DNA from: Zancudomyces culisetae
Lineage: Eukaryota > Kickxellomycota > Harpellomycetes > Harpellales > Legeriomycetaceae
Assembly (NCBI GenBank): GCA_001969505.1
Contig: LSSK01001870.1
Span: 1 to 18,855 of the forward strand
Length of the DNA stretch: 18,855 nt
Direction: 5' to 3'
Under the pieces are notes generated by a model. That model saw nothing but the letters and a program-made list of their open reading frames with translations. It had not been told where the DNA came from and did no database searches. A program made the translations under genes and the position numbers. How positions within the stretch are numbered: the stretch's first letter is position 1; the number at the start of each line of letters is the position of its first letter. This document shows positions 1 to 9,978 of the stretch, one piece after another.

Positions 1-1
1 G

Positions 2-2473
2 CTGGCGATACTGCAGCAGTGGCTGGAGACACTGGCAGGCAGCAGCAGTAACCAGGGGCTGACGTTTATATATACAGCGTTGGCCAAGTTGTATGTGGAG
101 TTGAATTTGAATGCAGAGGCGTTTTTGACGACCAATAAGTTCTATGATGGAATAGCAGTAGGCAAACATATTGAATCTTTGAATCCAGCATTGGCGTTTA
201 CAGCTTATGTCAAAGAAGCCAACAACAACAATCCACTTGCAAACGAGTTGCTAGTTAAATTGGCGACTACTCATTCAATGTATAAGCAACTGGCGACACA
301 TCTTTTGTCGCGGAACCAACTGGATTTGTACCGAGCAGTCTTTGAACCTACGCCTGACAGACAGGTAATCGATAGCATTTTGGCGACAGTCACTCCAGCG
401 ACGTGTTCAACTGACCAGATGTCTGTGTTGGTCAAGGCTTTTATGGCGTCCAACTTATCTGCGGATTTGTTGGTGCTTTTGGACAAGTTTGTGCTTTCAA
501 CCAATCCAACATTTTCTAACAACCGAAACCTGCAGAACCTGCTTTTGATTACTGCAATCAACGCTGATCCATCTTCTGTTTCTTCGTATCTTGCCAAATT
601 GTCCGACTATGATGCGCCGAATGTTGCTTCGATTTGTCTGACCAATGGTTTGACCGAAGAAGCATTTACCATTTACTCATCCCACAACTTGCATACTGAT
701 GCCGTTACCGTCCTGATTAAATCCAGTTCGGAAAAAAGTTTGTCTCGTGCGCATGACTATGCAGCTTCCATCAATGATCCGGCTGTGTGGTCTATTTTGG
801 CGCGCGCCCAACTGTCCGCGTCTGACTTGTCTGCGGCTCTGGACTCCTACATCCGCGCACGTGATCCGTCTGCCTTTGGCCAGATCCGACGTGCGATAAC
901 GACGGATTCGTATGACAATTTGCTGATTTCGTATCTAGTAATGGTTCGGTCGCAGACACGTGACCCGCTAGCCGAGTCCGAGCTGTTGTTTGCGTATGCG
1001 CGTACTGGCCAGTTGGCGGAGCTGGAGGCATTAGCCAAGAGTCCTACGCTTTCACCGAGCCAAATAGCGATGGTGGGCGACCGGTGCTTTAATGCCGAGC
1101 TGTATAATTCGGCCAAGTTGTTGTATGCCTGTGTATCGAACTGGTCGAAACTGGCGGCTACGTTGTTGAAGCTGAGTGACTACCATGCTGCGGTCGAGAC
1201 TGCCGGCCGTGCAAATTCCGTTTCTGTGTGGCGGTCGGTGTGTATTGCGTGTATTGACAACTCGTTGTTTGACTTGGCCAATTCGTGTGCTATTCATCTG
1301 ATAGTCCATCCAGACCAGCTGTTGCCGTTGATCCACATGTATGAACAGCTTGCTCGTATTGACGATCTGGTATCTCTGCTGAAATCTGGTTTGTCTCTTG
1401 ACCGCGCCCATATTGGAATCTTTACTGAATTGGCTATTCTCTATGTTCGGTACTATCCCGATAATGTCATGGCCCACCTCAAGTTGTATGCTGACCGGAT
1501 CAACATTCCCAAGTTGATTTCTGCCTGTCAGCAAATGCACTTGTGGCAGGAACTGGTCTTTTTATATGTGCATTATGCCCAGTACGACAATGCCCTGATT
1601 CTTCAGTCCAACCCTGATGCGTCCCCGGTTGCCTTTGACCATATTACCTTCAAGTTGATTGCGTCTGATCCTTCAACTACTTGTGATCTTTTGTACTCGC
1701 ATGCGTTTCCTTTCTACCTTGCAACTCACCCTGATCTTCTCAATGACTTGTTGATTTCCCTGTTGCCTAAACTTGATCATTCAAGAACCATTACCTTTTT
1801 TTCTTCCTCGAATAATCTTGCATTAATCAAGCCGTATTTACAAGCTGCTCAATCCCATATTTCTTCCTCATCTACAACAACAACAACAACTGCAACTGCT
1901 AGATTTGTCAATGATACTTATAATGCATTACTAGTTGCCGAAGCCAATTATGACCAGCTTGTACAGTCCATATCTGCTCACCAAAACTTTGACCTTGGTG
2001 CTCTGGTTGAGCTACTAGTCAAATCCACGCATTTACAGTTCCATCGATTGGCGGTAGTTTTGTATGGGAAATTGGGTCGGTTGGATGATGGGCTGGATTT
2101 AGCCATTTCCAAGGGATTTTCCGATTTGATAATCTCGCTCTCCACAAACACGCAAAATATTGAGGTGGTGAAACGTGCAGCTCTGCATTTCGTTTCGTCC
2201 TCCGAGTATATATCCCTAGCCACGTTACTGACATACTGTACACGCACGCTGCCTGTCCACTATGTGCGGCAGCTTGAGTGGGTGCACCGGATTCCACGTG
2301 ACGTGTTGATGCCGTACTACCTGGCAACTGAGAAGTTGAGGGAGGAGGCGATTGTGGAATTGAATGGGAAATTGGAACAGCTTGCTGTTGTTGCTGGAAA
2401 TGGAAATGATGTTGGTGGTGAGGGGCAGAAAAAGACAAAGAAAATGATTGCTAGTTATGCATTTTTAGCTTGA
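2..2473 (+). CDS. CHC1: Clathrin heavy chain, C-terminal half (5' end outside window)
   Basis: The frame is open from the first bases of the window, so the true start lies upstream. The 823 residues present are about half of the usual 1,650-residue clathrin heavy chain and cover the distal/proximal leg and trimerisation region. The first 70 codons match the family: a WLE motif, then ALAK-LYVE, a FLTTNKFYD segment and VGKHIESLNPALAF, which corresponds to the conserved VGKYCEKRDPHLA stretch. The rest is the helical-hairpin CHCR repeat array, and the end resembles the DVLMPYY hub tail. Clathrin heavy chain trimerises into triskelions that coat vesicles at the Golgi and plasma membrane. A poly-Thr insert (around local codons 620-635, from an ACA repeat) is a small oddity. 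CTG codons fall at conserved leucines. No intron is seen. Confidence 0.95.
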   Translation: MAILQQWLETLAGSSSNQGLTFIYTALAKLYVELNLNAEAFLTTNKFYDGIAVGKHIESLNPALAFTAYVKEANNNNPLANELLVKLATTHSMYKQLATHLLSRNQLDLYRAVFEPTPDRQVIDSILATVTPATCSTDQMSVLVKAFMASNLSADLLVLLDKFVLSTNPTFSNNRNLQNLLLITAINADPSSVSSYLAKLSDYDAPNVASICLTNGLTEEAFTIYSSHNLHTDAVTVLIKSSSEKSLSRAHDYAASINDPAVWSILARAQLSASDLSAALDSYIRARDPSAFGQIRRAITTDSYDNLLISYLVMVRSQTRDPLAESELLFAYARTGQLAELEALAKSPTLSPSQIAMVGDRCFNAELYNSAKLLYACVSNWSKLAATLLKLSDYHAAVETAGRANSVSVWRSVCIACIDNSLFDLANSCAIHLIVHPDQLLPLIHMYEQLARIDDLVSLLKSGLSLDRAHIGIFTELAILYVRYYPDNVMAHLKLYADRINIPKLISACQQMHLWQELVFLYVHYAQYDNALILQSNPDASPVAFDHITFKLIASDPSTTCDLLYSHAFPFYLATHPDLLNDLLISLLPKLDHSRTITFFSSSNNLALIKPYLQAAQSHISSSSTTTTTTATARFVNDTYNALLVAEANYDQLVQSISAHQNFDLGALVELLVKSTHLQFHRLAVVLYGKLGRLDDGLDLAISKGFSDLIISLSTNTQNIEVVKRAALHFVSSSEYISLATLLTYCTRTLPVHYVRQLEWVHRIPRDVLMPYYLATEKLREEAIVELNGKLEQLAVVAGNGNDVGGEGQKKTKKMIASYAFLA

Positions 2474-2485
2474 TTTTACTTTTAC

Positions 2486-2536
2486 TTTTATTATTATTAT
2501 TAACATTATTATTATTATTAACATTATTATTATATA
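2486..2536. repeat. TTA/ATT trinucleotide microsatellite
   Basis: Imperfect (TTA)n runs interrupted by two AACATTATT units lie just after the CHC1 stop codon. This is simple-sequence DNA in the 3' UTR or terminator and probably length-variable. Confidence 0.85.
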
Positions 2537-3401
2537 TATTAGGGATTTTTAAATAAAAATAAAATAATAAAAACGTTTGTGATATTTTCATTATTGAAAA
2601 ACAGTATTACGAAACAAAGCCACTAATTAATAGTTTGATAATACCATCATGTTAATATTTAATTTGCAAGGTCCTAGTGATATTTATATATTTTATATTT
2701 ATATATTTATATAGAAAGTATACCTGTTGTGTTTATAATAGATATTACTTTACACTATTGAACAATTCTTGTCGAACAATAGGATGTTTATTAATGATGT
2801 TATATAGACCCCCTCTCCCCCCTCCCCCCCCCAAAAAATTAGGTATAAAAATAAAACCTGTTTTGGATGCAACAAATGTATCTAATCATGGTTATATTCA
2901 AAGTTAGTACAATAGTAATAATCGACGACGCTTACAAAGTATATGAAATATACAATTCAGTTTTGGAATTATTTTCAAACAAGAATCACTTATTTTATAC
3001 ACATAAAAAAGTACATTTGAGAGCATAAAAAAAAAAAGTCTTGTATAATATTTATATGTGATGAGTTTGATCATCTAGAGTCAGGAATCAGGGATGTGGA
3101 TGGAGATGTGGATATTTTTCTTTTACAAAAGCTAGCGTTAGCACCTACTGGCGACGATTTTGCTTTTATTGTGTCAAATATAAAATAAAACAGAAAGGTT
3201 CTAGTACTAATAGTTGTGTTTGATATTTTACAAAAAGAAATTAATGACTGTCTTCAACACACAAATACAGAAAAGAAAACCTATGAAGCAAGCTCAAACA
3301 AAGATTTAGTAGACTCGCCCCCTTCCCCTCAATGGGACACAATTGATTGATACGATCATAACTTATACCAGATAAAGGATGAACCAGGAAGCGTAAGCTG
3401 C

Positions 3402-3578
3402 TTACCATTTTTCTACACTAGGTGAGTACAACATGGGCGGATGAATGGATGGATGGGTGGCTACCATCCCCAAGAGTGGCTCTCCTAGTAGATACGAACG
3501 GTTTTTAGTTGGAGGAGAGAAAAAGTGACTTGAAGCAGGTATTGCCCCAAACTGGTAAACTGAGTAATATGTATTTGA
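3402..3578 (-). other. GC-raised island with hairpins and an antisense open frame
   Basis: Base composition rises clearly above the surrounding AT-rich DNA. Two short hairpins are visible on the + strand: GGATGG with CCATCC near 3450-3469, and CTCTCCT (3480-3486) with AGGAGAG (3513-3519). On the minus strand 58 codons are open, with a Pro/Ser-rich, not AT-biased translation. An internal ATG at 3467 gives 21 residues. The frame ends over a GTAAGC that could be a 5' splice site (3405). The island could be an exon of an unrecognised spliced gene, a structured RNA, or regulatory DNA. No family is recognised. Confidence 0.25.
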
Positions 3579-3699
3579 CTATCAATCATCTTTTAGGAAA
3601 ATCCGTATTTTTTTTATAGAAATACGAATATTTTTTTAAAGGCATCGATAAAACTAAACATTCTATTCTATTTTTTTTTTTGGCATTTAAAAGCCACTA

Positions 3700-4156
3700 T
3701 TATCCAAACGATAAAAAATGGTCGCGTTTTTATCTTTAAAATAAACTTGGTAAATTATAAACTTGAGAGTTTTTAAAGTCACAGACCTCAGATGATGTTG
3801 GAAGTGGGGGGGGTGGAATCTATAGCCATTAATTACAAATCAGTCAAAAAATACAAAAGTATTATAATCTTTTAATCACAAGCTAAAACTGTATTTAAAC
3901 ACTTTGAATTTTACTATATTCCTTCGGAAAAAACGTACATGAAATAAATTTCCAGAAACTTTATAATACTAAAAAAAAAAATTTTTTTTTAAATGTACAA
4001 AACTAATAGTGAAACTTTTTTAATTTTCATATGCATTTGTAATACAATACAAACTAAACATAATTTATCTAATCGAAATCGAAAAACATCGTATCAAAAT
4101 CAATCGAATTCAACTCAATTTAATTTGAATTTGTCTTTATCGATAAAGTAGGATAA
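3700..4156. promoter_or_regulatory. Clusters of GATAA motifs upstream of permease
   Basis: GATAA cores on either strand occur at 3700, 3710 and 3730, again at 4065, and as a perfect TTTATCGATAAA palindrome at 4136-4147 followed by another at 4152. Two more lie at 3371 and 3647. GATA factors such as Gln3/Gat1 control nitrogen-source transporters in yeasts, and the downstream gene belongs to a family that includes the allantoate permease Dal5. AT-rich DNA yields this pentamer often, so the excess is modest and regulation is inferred. Confidence 0.3.
3971..3990. repeat. A11-T9 homopolymer switch
   Basis: Eleven A directly followed by nine T, about 430 bp upstream of the permease start. Poly(dA:dT) tracts of this kind commonly exclude nucleosomes in yeast promoters. 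Confidence 0.6.
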
Positions 4157-4274
4157 AAATCGAATAAATATTGTGATTCCTTTTTGAAAATGGAGCTGAG
4201 GCTATTTGAAACCGTTTCTTTTTACGATGCAAATTCCGATTTGGGAAATGTGTATATTCATACACAACCAAGAG

Positions 4275-4282
4275 TATAAAAT
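4275..4282 (+). promoter_or_regulatory. TATA box of permease gene
   Basis: TATAAAAT lies 138 bp upstream of the permease ATG, with a second TATAAA at 4285-4290. Position and sequence suit a yeast core promoter. Confidence 0.5.
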
Positions 4283-4419
4283 AATATAAAACGAAAAAAT
4301 GAAGTAAAAAAAATCAGCCTTGGTTTTTTATATTTTTTTTTACTTTTTATTTTATTTTAATTTTTTAACATTTCTTTTTGGTATAATAGAATTAATATAG
4401 AATTAAAAGAAGAAAAAAA

Positions 4420-5880
4420 ATGGAAAAAAACTCTAGTCAAGAAACAATCAATAGTCATGATAACGAAGAGAGGAAAAACGTAAATAGAGAGGTAGAACTG
4501 AGCTTGGAGGACAAAAAGACACTGCGGCGAGCGATATTGAAAATCGACTTATGGATTCTTCCCATAATGTACCTGTTGTACCTGTCAGGAGCCATGGACC
4601 GATCCAATATTGGTGCGGCAATGATAAACGGAATGGTCGAAAAGCTACACCTGACACCGACTCAGCAAGGAAGTGTTGGGTCGTTGTTTTTCATTACGTA
4701 TATACTATTCGAACCATTCGCAAATATTCTGCTAAAGAGAACACGGCCCTCCATTTGGTTCCCCTTTATTGGCATCGGTTGGTCGGTTACCTGTATGTGT
4801 TTGGCAGCTGCACAGAATTCTGGACAGGCTATACTAATCAGATTGATTTTGGGTGTGTTTGAGGCTGGCTTCACTCCCGGAATGATTACGTACTTGGCCT
4901 ATTGGTACACAAGGGAAGACTTGGGTCCACGAATGTCCATCATGTTTTCTGCCCTTCCTGCCTCTGGAATTGTCAATCTATTGTATGGTGCATTTGCCCT
5001 GATCCGTATAGGAAATCTAATCGCCTACCAATCCATCTTTATCTTTGGCGGATTAATCACTCTACTCATTGCAATTGCCGCTATTTTTTTAATCAAAGAT
5101 TACCCCGAACACGCTACTTTCTTATCAGATTCTGAACGATTAGTTGTGGTAAAACGAATCAATGCTAGTCAAGGAAGTGCCGAACGCTCTGTTATCACTT
5201 TAAGTACCATCAAAGATGCAGTTGTCGATTGGAAAGTCTGGGCGTTTGCCGCACTCGATTTGTCCCGCAACAATGCGTTCATTGTCATGGGCTTTGTCGG
5301 GCCCAGCATCATCAAATCGTTTGGATATTCCAGCTCCACGTCTACTTTCCTGTCCAGCGCTGTAGCCATAACCGGTACTATTAGCACTTTGGTATTTGGC
5401 TTTTTCTTGCAACACTCTACTCCCTTTTACATCCGAATCCTGGTTATGGACCTCTTATCCGCAATCTGTTTTGCAATTGTCGCATATTCCCGAAACAAAA
5501 TTCTTCGTCTCGTCTTCATCTTTATCCTGGGTATCCCGATGTACGCTGTTATCCCCATCACCATTAGTTGGATGTCTATCAACGCCGGAAGTACCCAAAA
5601 ACGCGCTCTTTCCTCCGCGATCTTTGTCATGATCGGCTCAATCGCCGGAATCGTCTCCCCTTACCTCTTCACCACCGCTACTGCCCCCGCTTATACCACC
5701 GGCTATGCTTTTGCGTTTGCCCTCTACGCCCTCTCCTTTGTTCTAACCTCCATCCTCGCCTTTTCTCTTCATCGCATGAATAAATCTAGGGACGCCAATC
5801 CCCGTGATGTTTCCCATCTAAGTCCTGAGGACCAGCGTGCTATGCATGATTTCCACCCCAACTTTAGATATATTTTATAA
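4420..5880 (+). CDS. MFS transporter, anion:cation symporter family (allantoate/nicotinate permease-like)
   Basis: A 486-residue plasma-membrane permease of the fungal ACS family (Dal5, Tna1, Vht1, Fen2, Seo1 relatives). A charged cytosolic N-terminus (1-40) leads into twelve predicted membrane segments, roughly from 43 to 450, split by a cytosolic loop at about 226-270. Family signatures are the DRSNIGAA motif after TM1 (60-67), LLKRTRPS after TM2 (104-111), LGVFEAGFTPG in TM4 (144-154), IKDYPEHATFLSDSER (225-240), the SWMSINAGSTQKRALSSA segment in TM10-11 (383-400) and the C-terminal HP-FRYIL tail. Such proteins import organic anions or vitamins by H+ symport; the substrate here cannot be told from sequence. 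The ATG has A at -3 and the TM1 spacing fits the family. Codon use drifts from AT-rich at the 5' end to strongly C-ending at the 3' end. Confidence 0.9.
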   Translation: MEKNSSQETINSHDNEERKNVNREVELSLEDKKTLRRAILKIDLWILPIMYLLYLSGAMDRSNIGAAMINGMVEKLHLTPTQQGSVGSLFFITYILFEPFANILLKRTRPSIWFPFIGIGWSVTCMCLAAAQNSGQAILIRLILGVFEAGFTPGMITYLAYWYTREDLGPRMSIMFSALPASGIVNLLYGAFALIRIGNLIAYQSIFIFGGLITLLIAIAAIFLIKDYPEHATFLSDSERLVVVKRINASQGSAERSVITLSTIKDAVVDWKVWAFAALDLSRNNAFIVMGFVGPSIIKSFGYSSSTSTFLSSAVAITGTISTLVFGFFLQHSTPFYIRILVMDLLSAICFAIVAYSRNKILRLVFIFILGIPMYAVIPITISWMSINAGSTQKRALSSAIFVMIGSIAGIVSPYLFTTATAPAYTTGYAFAFALYALSFVLTSILAFSLHRMNKSRDANPRDVSHLSPEDQRAMHDFHPNFRYIL

Positions 5881-5983
5881 CCATGTCTCTCTCTTAATAT
5901 TGCTACTTTAAGGCTTCATTCTTTTACTTTGCGTAATTTCATCAAACTCCATCTTTTCATCTCGTATTGTTTTAATCACCTCT

Positions 5984-6008
5984 TTATTATTATTATTATT
6001 ATTATTAA
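5984..6008. repeat. TTA trinucleotide microsatellite
   Basis: About eight TTA units lie in the 200-bp gap between the convergent permease and BET5 genes, the same repeat class as after CHC1. Confidence 0.85.
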
Positions 6009-6080
6009 TATTGTTACAAATATCCCTATATTCCTTTGTTTCTTGTGTAATAATCGAAAAATTAAAGTTTACAAATTTAA

Positions 6081-7016
6081 TTAGCTCACAAGCTGGGAAT
6101 TTAAATATGCACCCAATTCTGTCGAAAACTTTGGACAACTAGTCAAGTTATCACCTATTACTTGGTTATTCCGATCCTTGCTACTACTATTCGCAGATTT
6201 ATACATTGGATTCTTCACCACGTATTCTACAAACAAGTTGGAATACACATGTCGTAATATCCGTTTGGCATCTTGAAAACTTATTGCCTTGTTCTGCCGT
6301 CCTTTGCCCTTTGCCATGCCAACACCTGTATTTGTGGGCGTCGTCGTTGTTGCCGCTGTTGTTCCTGTTCCTGATCCTGTTGTTGTTCCTGATAATGAGC
6401 CAGAGGCTAATGCACCTGTCTGTACCGTAGAAAATGTGGTGGGTGTAGCCGAAGGTGATAAAGACGAATCAATAGATGCACTACCACCTCTAACACCCAT
6501 ACTGGGGATGGTCGGGTTGGTCATGGCACCAGTACCTCCTAATGACTGTGGATAATTCCCTCCACCCGCACCTCCTGCAGCTGTTATTTTGGAAACCAAC
6601 AGGACTATTTTGAACCCAGATGGTGCAGCATAATAAAATGATTTATATGTACTTGTCGAATACCCAAAACAATCCACCACTTTTCCCATCCCATTCCCGA
6701 CATCCGCCATCGTGTCGGAGTTTGACTCTGAATTTGTATCGGTTAGTTTGGTCACCATATTGCGGATCGATATATTACACCCGTAAATTAGTTTCAGTGT
6801 ATTGTCTAAATCGGTTTCAAGCTGTCTTTGGCTCTGCACTTGATCGGCCATGCCCAATCTCGTTCCTGTGACATACTCTCCACTACCACTTTGTCTGGCC
6901 AGATTGCCCATACTCATGCTGGCGGTTGCTAGTGGAAAACTGGGCATTGTCGTACCAAAATACTGTGTGTATATACACGTACAGTACCGATCGTATATGT
7001 GTATACTATAAACCAT
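6081..7016 (-). CDS. BET5: TRAPP complex core subunit Bet5 (TRAPPC1-like) with large insertion
   Basis: Bet5 is a longin-fold subunit of the TRAPP tethering complex and guanine-nucleotide exchange factor for the Rab Ypt1 in ER-Golgi traffic. Matches to Bet5/TRAPPC1 are collinear: the start (MVYSIHIYDRYCTCIY, 1-16), the helix with KLIYGCNISIRNMVTKL (75-91), FYYAAPSGFKIVLLVS (127-142) and DAKRILRHVYSNLFVEYVVKNP (249-270). At 311 residues it is about twice the 145-190 usual for the family. The excess comes from two inserts: about 45 residues after the first strand (20-67), and about 100 Gly/Ser/Thr-rich residues (146-245) between the last core strand and the long helix. I see no splice sites removing these, and the insert keeps the frame with coding-like content, so they are probably translated loops. 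It is convergent with the permease gene. Confidence 0.9.
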   Translation of the reverse strand: MVYSIHIYDRYCTCIYTQYFGTTMPSFPLATASMSMGNLARQSGSGEYVTGTRLGMADQVQSQRQLETDLDNTLKLIYGCNISIRNMVTKLTDTNSESNSDTMADVGNGMGKVVDCFGYSTSTYKSFYYAAPSGFKIVLLVSKITAAGGAGGGNYPQSLGGTGAMTNPTIPSMGVRGGSASIDSSLSPSATPTTFSTVQTGALASGSLSGTTTGSGTGTTAATTTTPTNTGVGMAKGKGRQNKAISFQDAKRILRHVYSNLFVEYVVKNPMYKSANSSSKDRNNQVIGDNLTSCPKFSTELGAYLNSQLVS

Positions 7017-9968
7017 TGTCTATTCTCTGAATTTTCTTTAATTTTTATTATATCAAATCTTTTTAGGTGAACCTTTCAAAACAGTAAACAATACTTTTTT
7101 TTTTGGTGGAAAGTTTGAAATCTTCCCCCCTTGTCCCACTGCACCACACTTCGCCATATAATTGGGTTTTCTTTTTTTTTTCAGTTGCAATAATTTGTAA
7201 CACACCATCCATTTTTGCACACATAATAATTGGAAAACCAAGATCAAACTCGTTTACAAAAAACAAACTCCTTTCCCTCTTTTCCCTCCTCCTCATCACC
7301 TTACCACCTCTGAGCTTTTCAATCCACCACAAAGTTATAATTAAACATTTTTTTCCAGAGTATAAAACTTGCTTGAGTACACATACTTTTTCTCTTATAC
7401 CTAGTGGTACAAACTTGTGCTTTTTTTCAACCTTAAAGATGATTTGAGAGTGTCTTTGTGTTTAGCTAGTACATCAGCCCTCAGCTTCAACTAAATAGCA
7501 GCACCGTATACTCCCAAATCTATGAAAAAAGGAAAGGGTGTGATCCTGTTTCTTAGTTTTTATTAGTTTGCACATTGATACTTGTCTGAAAATAACAAAC
7601 CTGTATTCCTTTAATCTTTATTTTTGCTTTTAATCTGTATAGCACAATGGTAAAGTATATAAAACAATACTCGTGTAAAATAAAACTCATATTAACGCAA
7701 TTAGCCATTGTTACAACAAATTCCATGGGATATATACCTGAAAGTGCACAATTACAAGCATCACTGTCTTTATGGTCACCTTTAAGTGGGTATTTTAGCT
7801 ATTATTAAACAAGCTAGTAATATTGATATCTTTACCAAGAGAGTTTCGTGTTAATATATACAAGTATAATTATATCCCCAGTGATGTATTGTCTTATTTG
7901 TGAGAACAAGACAATGATAATCTTACACGGCCAGCAATAATCAAATGCAGCATGCGCCTAGTCGCCGAGGTAAAATCAGTTTGTACTAAAGTTAAAATGA
8001 CTCAAAAGGGAGGGGGGGAGGTAGTAAATTATTATTTGAACAATGAAGAGAAAAGGGGGGAGAGAGCGAAATCTATGGGTTTATCTGCTTTTATTATTTA
8101 GTTAGTTTCAACTTGATCTTGATGGTTTTCCTGCTAGCACAGTACACACCAAAATCCGATTTGCTCTCAAGTCCTATTTGAGTTATCATAGAACATTAGT
8201 GCAAGGTAAATTCAAGATGTTTGTAGAGTTATTTAACATTTTTATATCTCTAACACCACTTTATTCGGTGGAATAATAGGTAGTGTTGCAGGAATACGTG
8301 TAAAACGTTTGGCAAGTGATGGTTATTATCATTTCTATAAACTTGCCTTTTCTTTTCTTTCTTTTTTTTGCTCTACTTGTTTGTTATTAAATAGATTCTT
8401 TTATTCTACTTGTATTTTTTTGATGAATCTAAAGCTCATCACATACCACACATCACCCTGCTTCCCAAATTCATTTTTTCCGACTCGACAGATTTTTTTC
8501 AGCAATCTCTTTGTTATCACACTCGTTGATTTGCCCATAAAAAGACGTGCGTATCGGAAAAATATATTTTAAATAATTACTTCTCAAAGCGATATACAAG
8601 TTAAATAGGTTAGCTTGTGAACCTAGTATATATGGTCTCTTTTACGTTTTCTTTTTTTTTTTTCTTTTCTGGGTTAATAACAATAGTGGTTCTTTTTTTG
8701 ATTTCTACTATCTTTATTCTCGAATTTCTCATCTGTATTAACTTCACCAAATAAATCTACAATCTGTAAATTGTCTTCAGCTCGAAGATCACAAGTCATT
8801 TTTTCTCTCAGTATCAATATTTGCGCTTTGCGTTTCTCTCCATCCACTCACCCTCACCCTTCCCCCTCCATGTCAGTGCTGCCGGTAAAATAATTTACAA
8901 GACGGTAAAGCAAATATGTTTATGTCAAATGTGGTAAATCAAATCGTTTTTACCTTTCATTGTGTGACAAGTTCAATAAATTAAGCGAAAAAAAAGTAAT
9001 ATCTCAAATCAAGTTCAACTCTTAAAACAAAGAAATGAATGGGCAAATTTTTATTTAAACTTTGAAACCTTAACTATTAAATCATACAATTAAAACTCGT
9101 GTGGTGAAAGTGAAGAGGGTGGTATTAGAGATGGAAATTGTCTCGCTGAAACTAATAGAAGTATATCGTTTCTTTTTGTTGTTTTTGGCTAAACTCTTGG
9201 TCATGACCTTTACGCTTTCCTTCTTGTAAACACAAAAAAGAAAATCAGCATAGTTAATACCAGTGCCAAGCTGCGAAAAGCCAAAAGTTGGTCTTTACTT
9301 TTTTTTTGTCAAACATCTATAAAATCTGATGTTCTATTGCTCAACCCTTCTAAAGTGCATTGAACACATGAACATTTATGGCTAATAGCACGCAGTAGTG
9401 GTTGGCAGTATCCACTATTTTCTCCGCTTTTATTTGATCCCTTTTTTTTCTTTCCAACAACACACCTTAATAATAAATAGCCGTGTTATTGATTAGCAAT
9501 ATGTTTTTTTTTTCGCAATTGAATTGTTACACAAACACCAAGGAAATATTTTACAAAGAGATGCAGCCAATAAGCAAGCAGGGTTGAATATACAAAAATC
9601 ACTCTTTCAAAGTGGGTATTTCAAGCTGTGGCGAACTTTTGATATAATGATCATGGGTATCACATGTGCAAAAATAAATAAATTAAAATAAAACATTGGT
9701 TATTGCAGAGTTCTATACTATTATTTTATTTTTTCATGGCTGGTTTAGCTGTGTACAAGGCAGGGGAATTAACCAGGCATCCTCACAAACCGCGCATCTC
9801 TTTTCCTAGAAACGAGTTTATGTGTTTCTCTTTATTTCTTTTCACTTTTCCTTCCCTAACTTTTTGTTTACATCTTTTTGAAAAAAAGAATCATGAGACT
9901 AGAAAATAGTAATTGGATATTGTTCAAGGTCAAGTTAACTCACAGCTGCGTTGCTTACAAGACTAAGC

Positions 9969-9978
9969 TAACGCGTTA
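9969..9978. promoter_or_regulatory. MCB-like palindrome TAACGCGTTA
   Basis: Contains ACGCGT and fits the MCB consensus ACGCGTNA on both strands, 411 bp upstream of the secreted-protein ATG. In yeasts MBF binds this element for G1/S expression. It is a single copy, so function is an inference. Confidence 0.3.

Larger units (their letters stand above)
2474..4419. other. Intergenic spacer CHC1-permease
   Basis: This 1.9 kb stretch holds no convincing gene. It contains the CHC1 3' flank, a short C-tract near 2810-2832, poly(A)/poly(T) blocks, a GC-raised patch at about 3400-3580 (listed separately), scattered GATAA motifs and the permease core promoter. The 76-codon frame at 2677-2907 has an Ile/Tyr/Phe composition typical of translated AT-rich DNA, so I do not call it. 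Confidence 0.7.

Noticed and set aside
7053-7447. Overlapping open frames on both strands upstream of BET5 (up to 114 codons)
   Set aside because: Composition follows the pyrimidine tract (Phe/Leu/Ser on one strand, Lys/Glu on the other), and no domain or motif is recognisable.
8640-8650. Match to the Saccharomyces ARS consensus (another at 17365-17375)
   Set aside because: By base composition about three matches are expected by chance in the window, and the consensus may not apply outside Saccharomycetaceae.
8674-8847. Minus-strand 57-codon open frame, with an ATG at 8799 giving 41 protein-like residues
   Set aside because: With this AT content several frames of this length are expected in 3.4 kb on both strands. 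It matches no family I know, and no splice partner was found.
7784-9619. Shared 12-mer AAGTGGGTATTT near 7784 and 9610
   Set aside because: About one such match is expected by chance in a region of this size and composition, and similarity does not extend beyond it.
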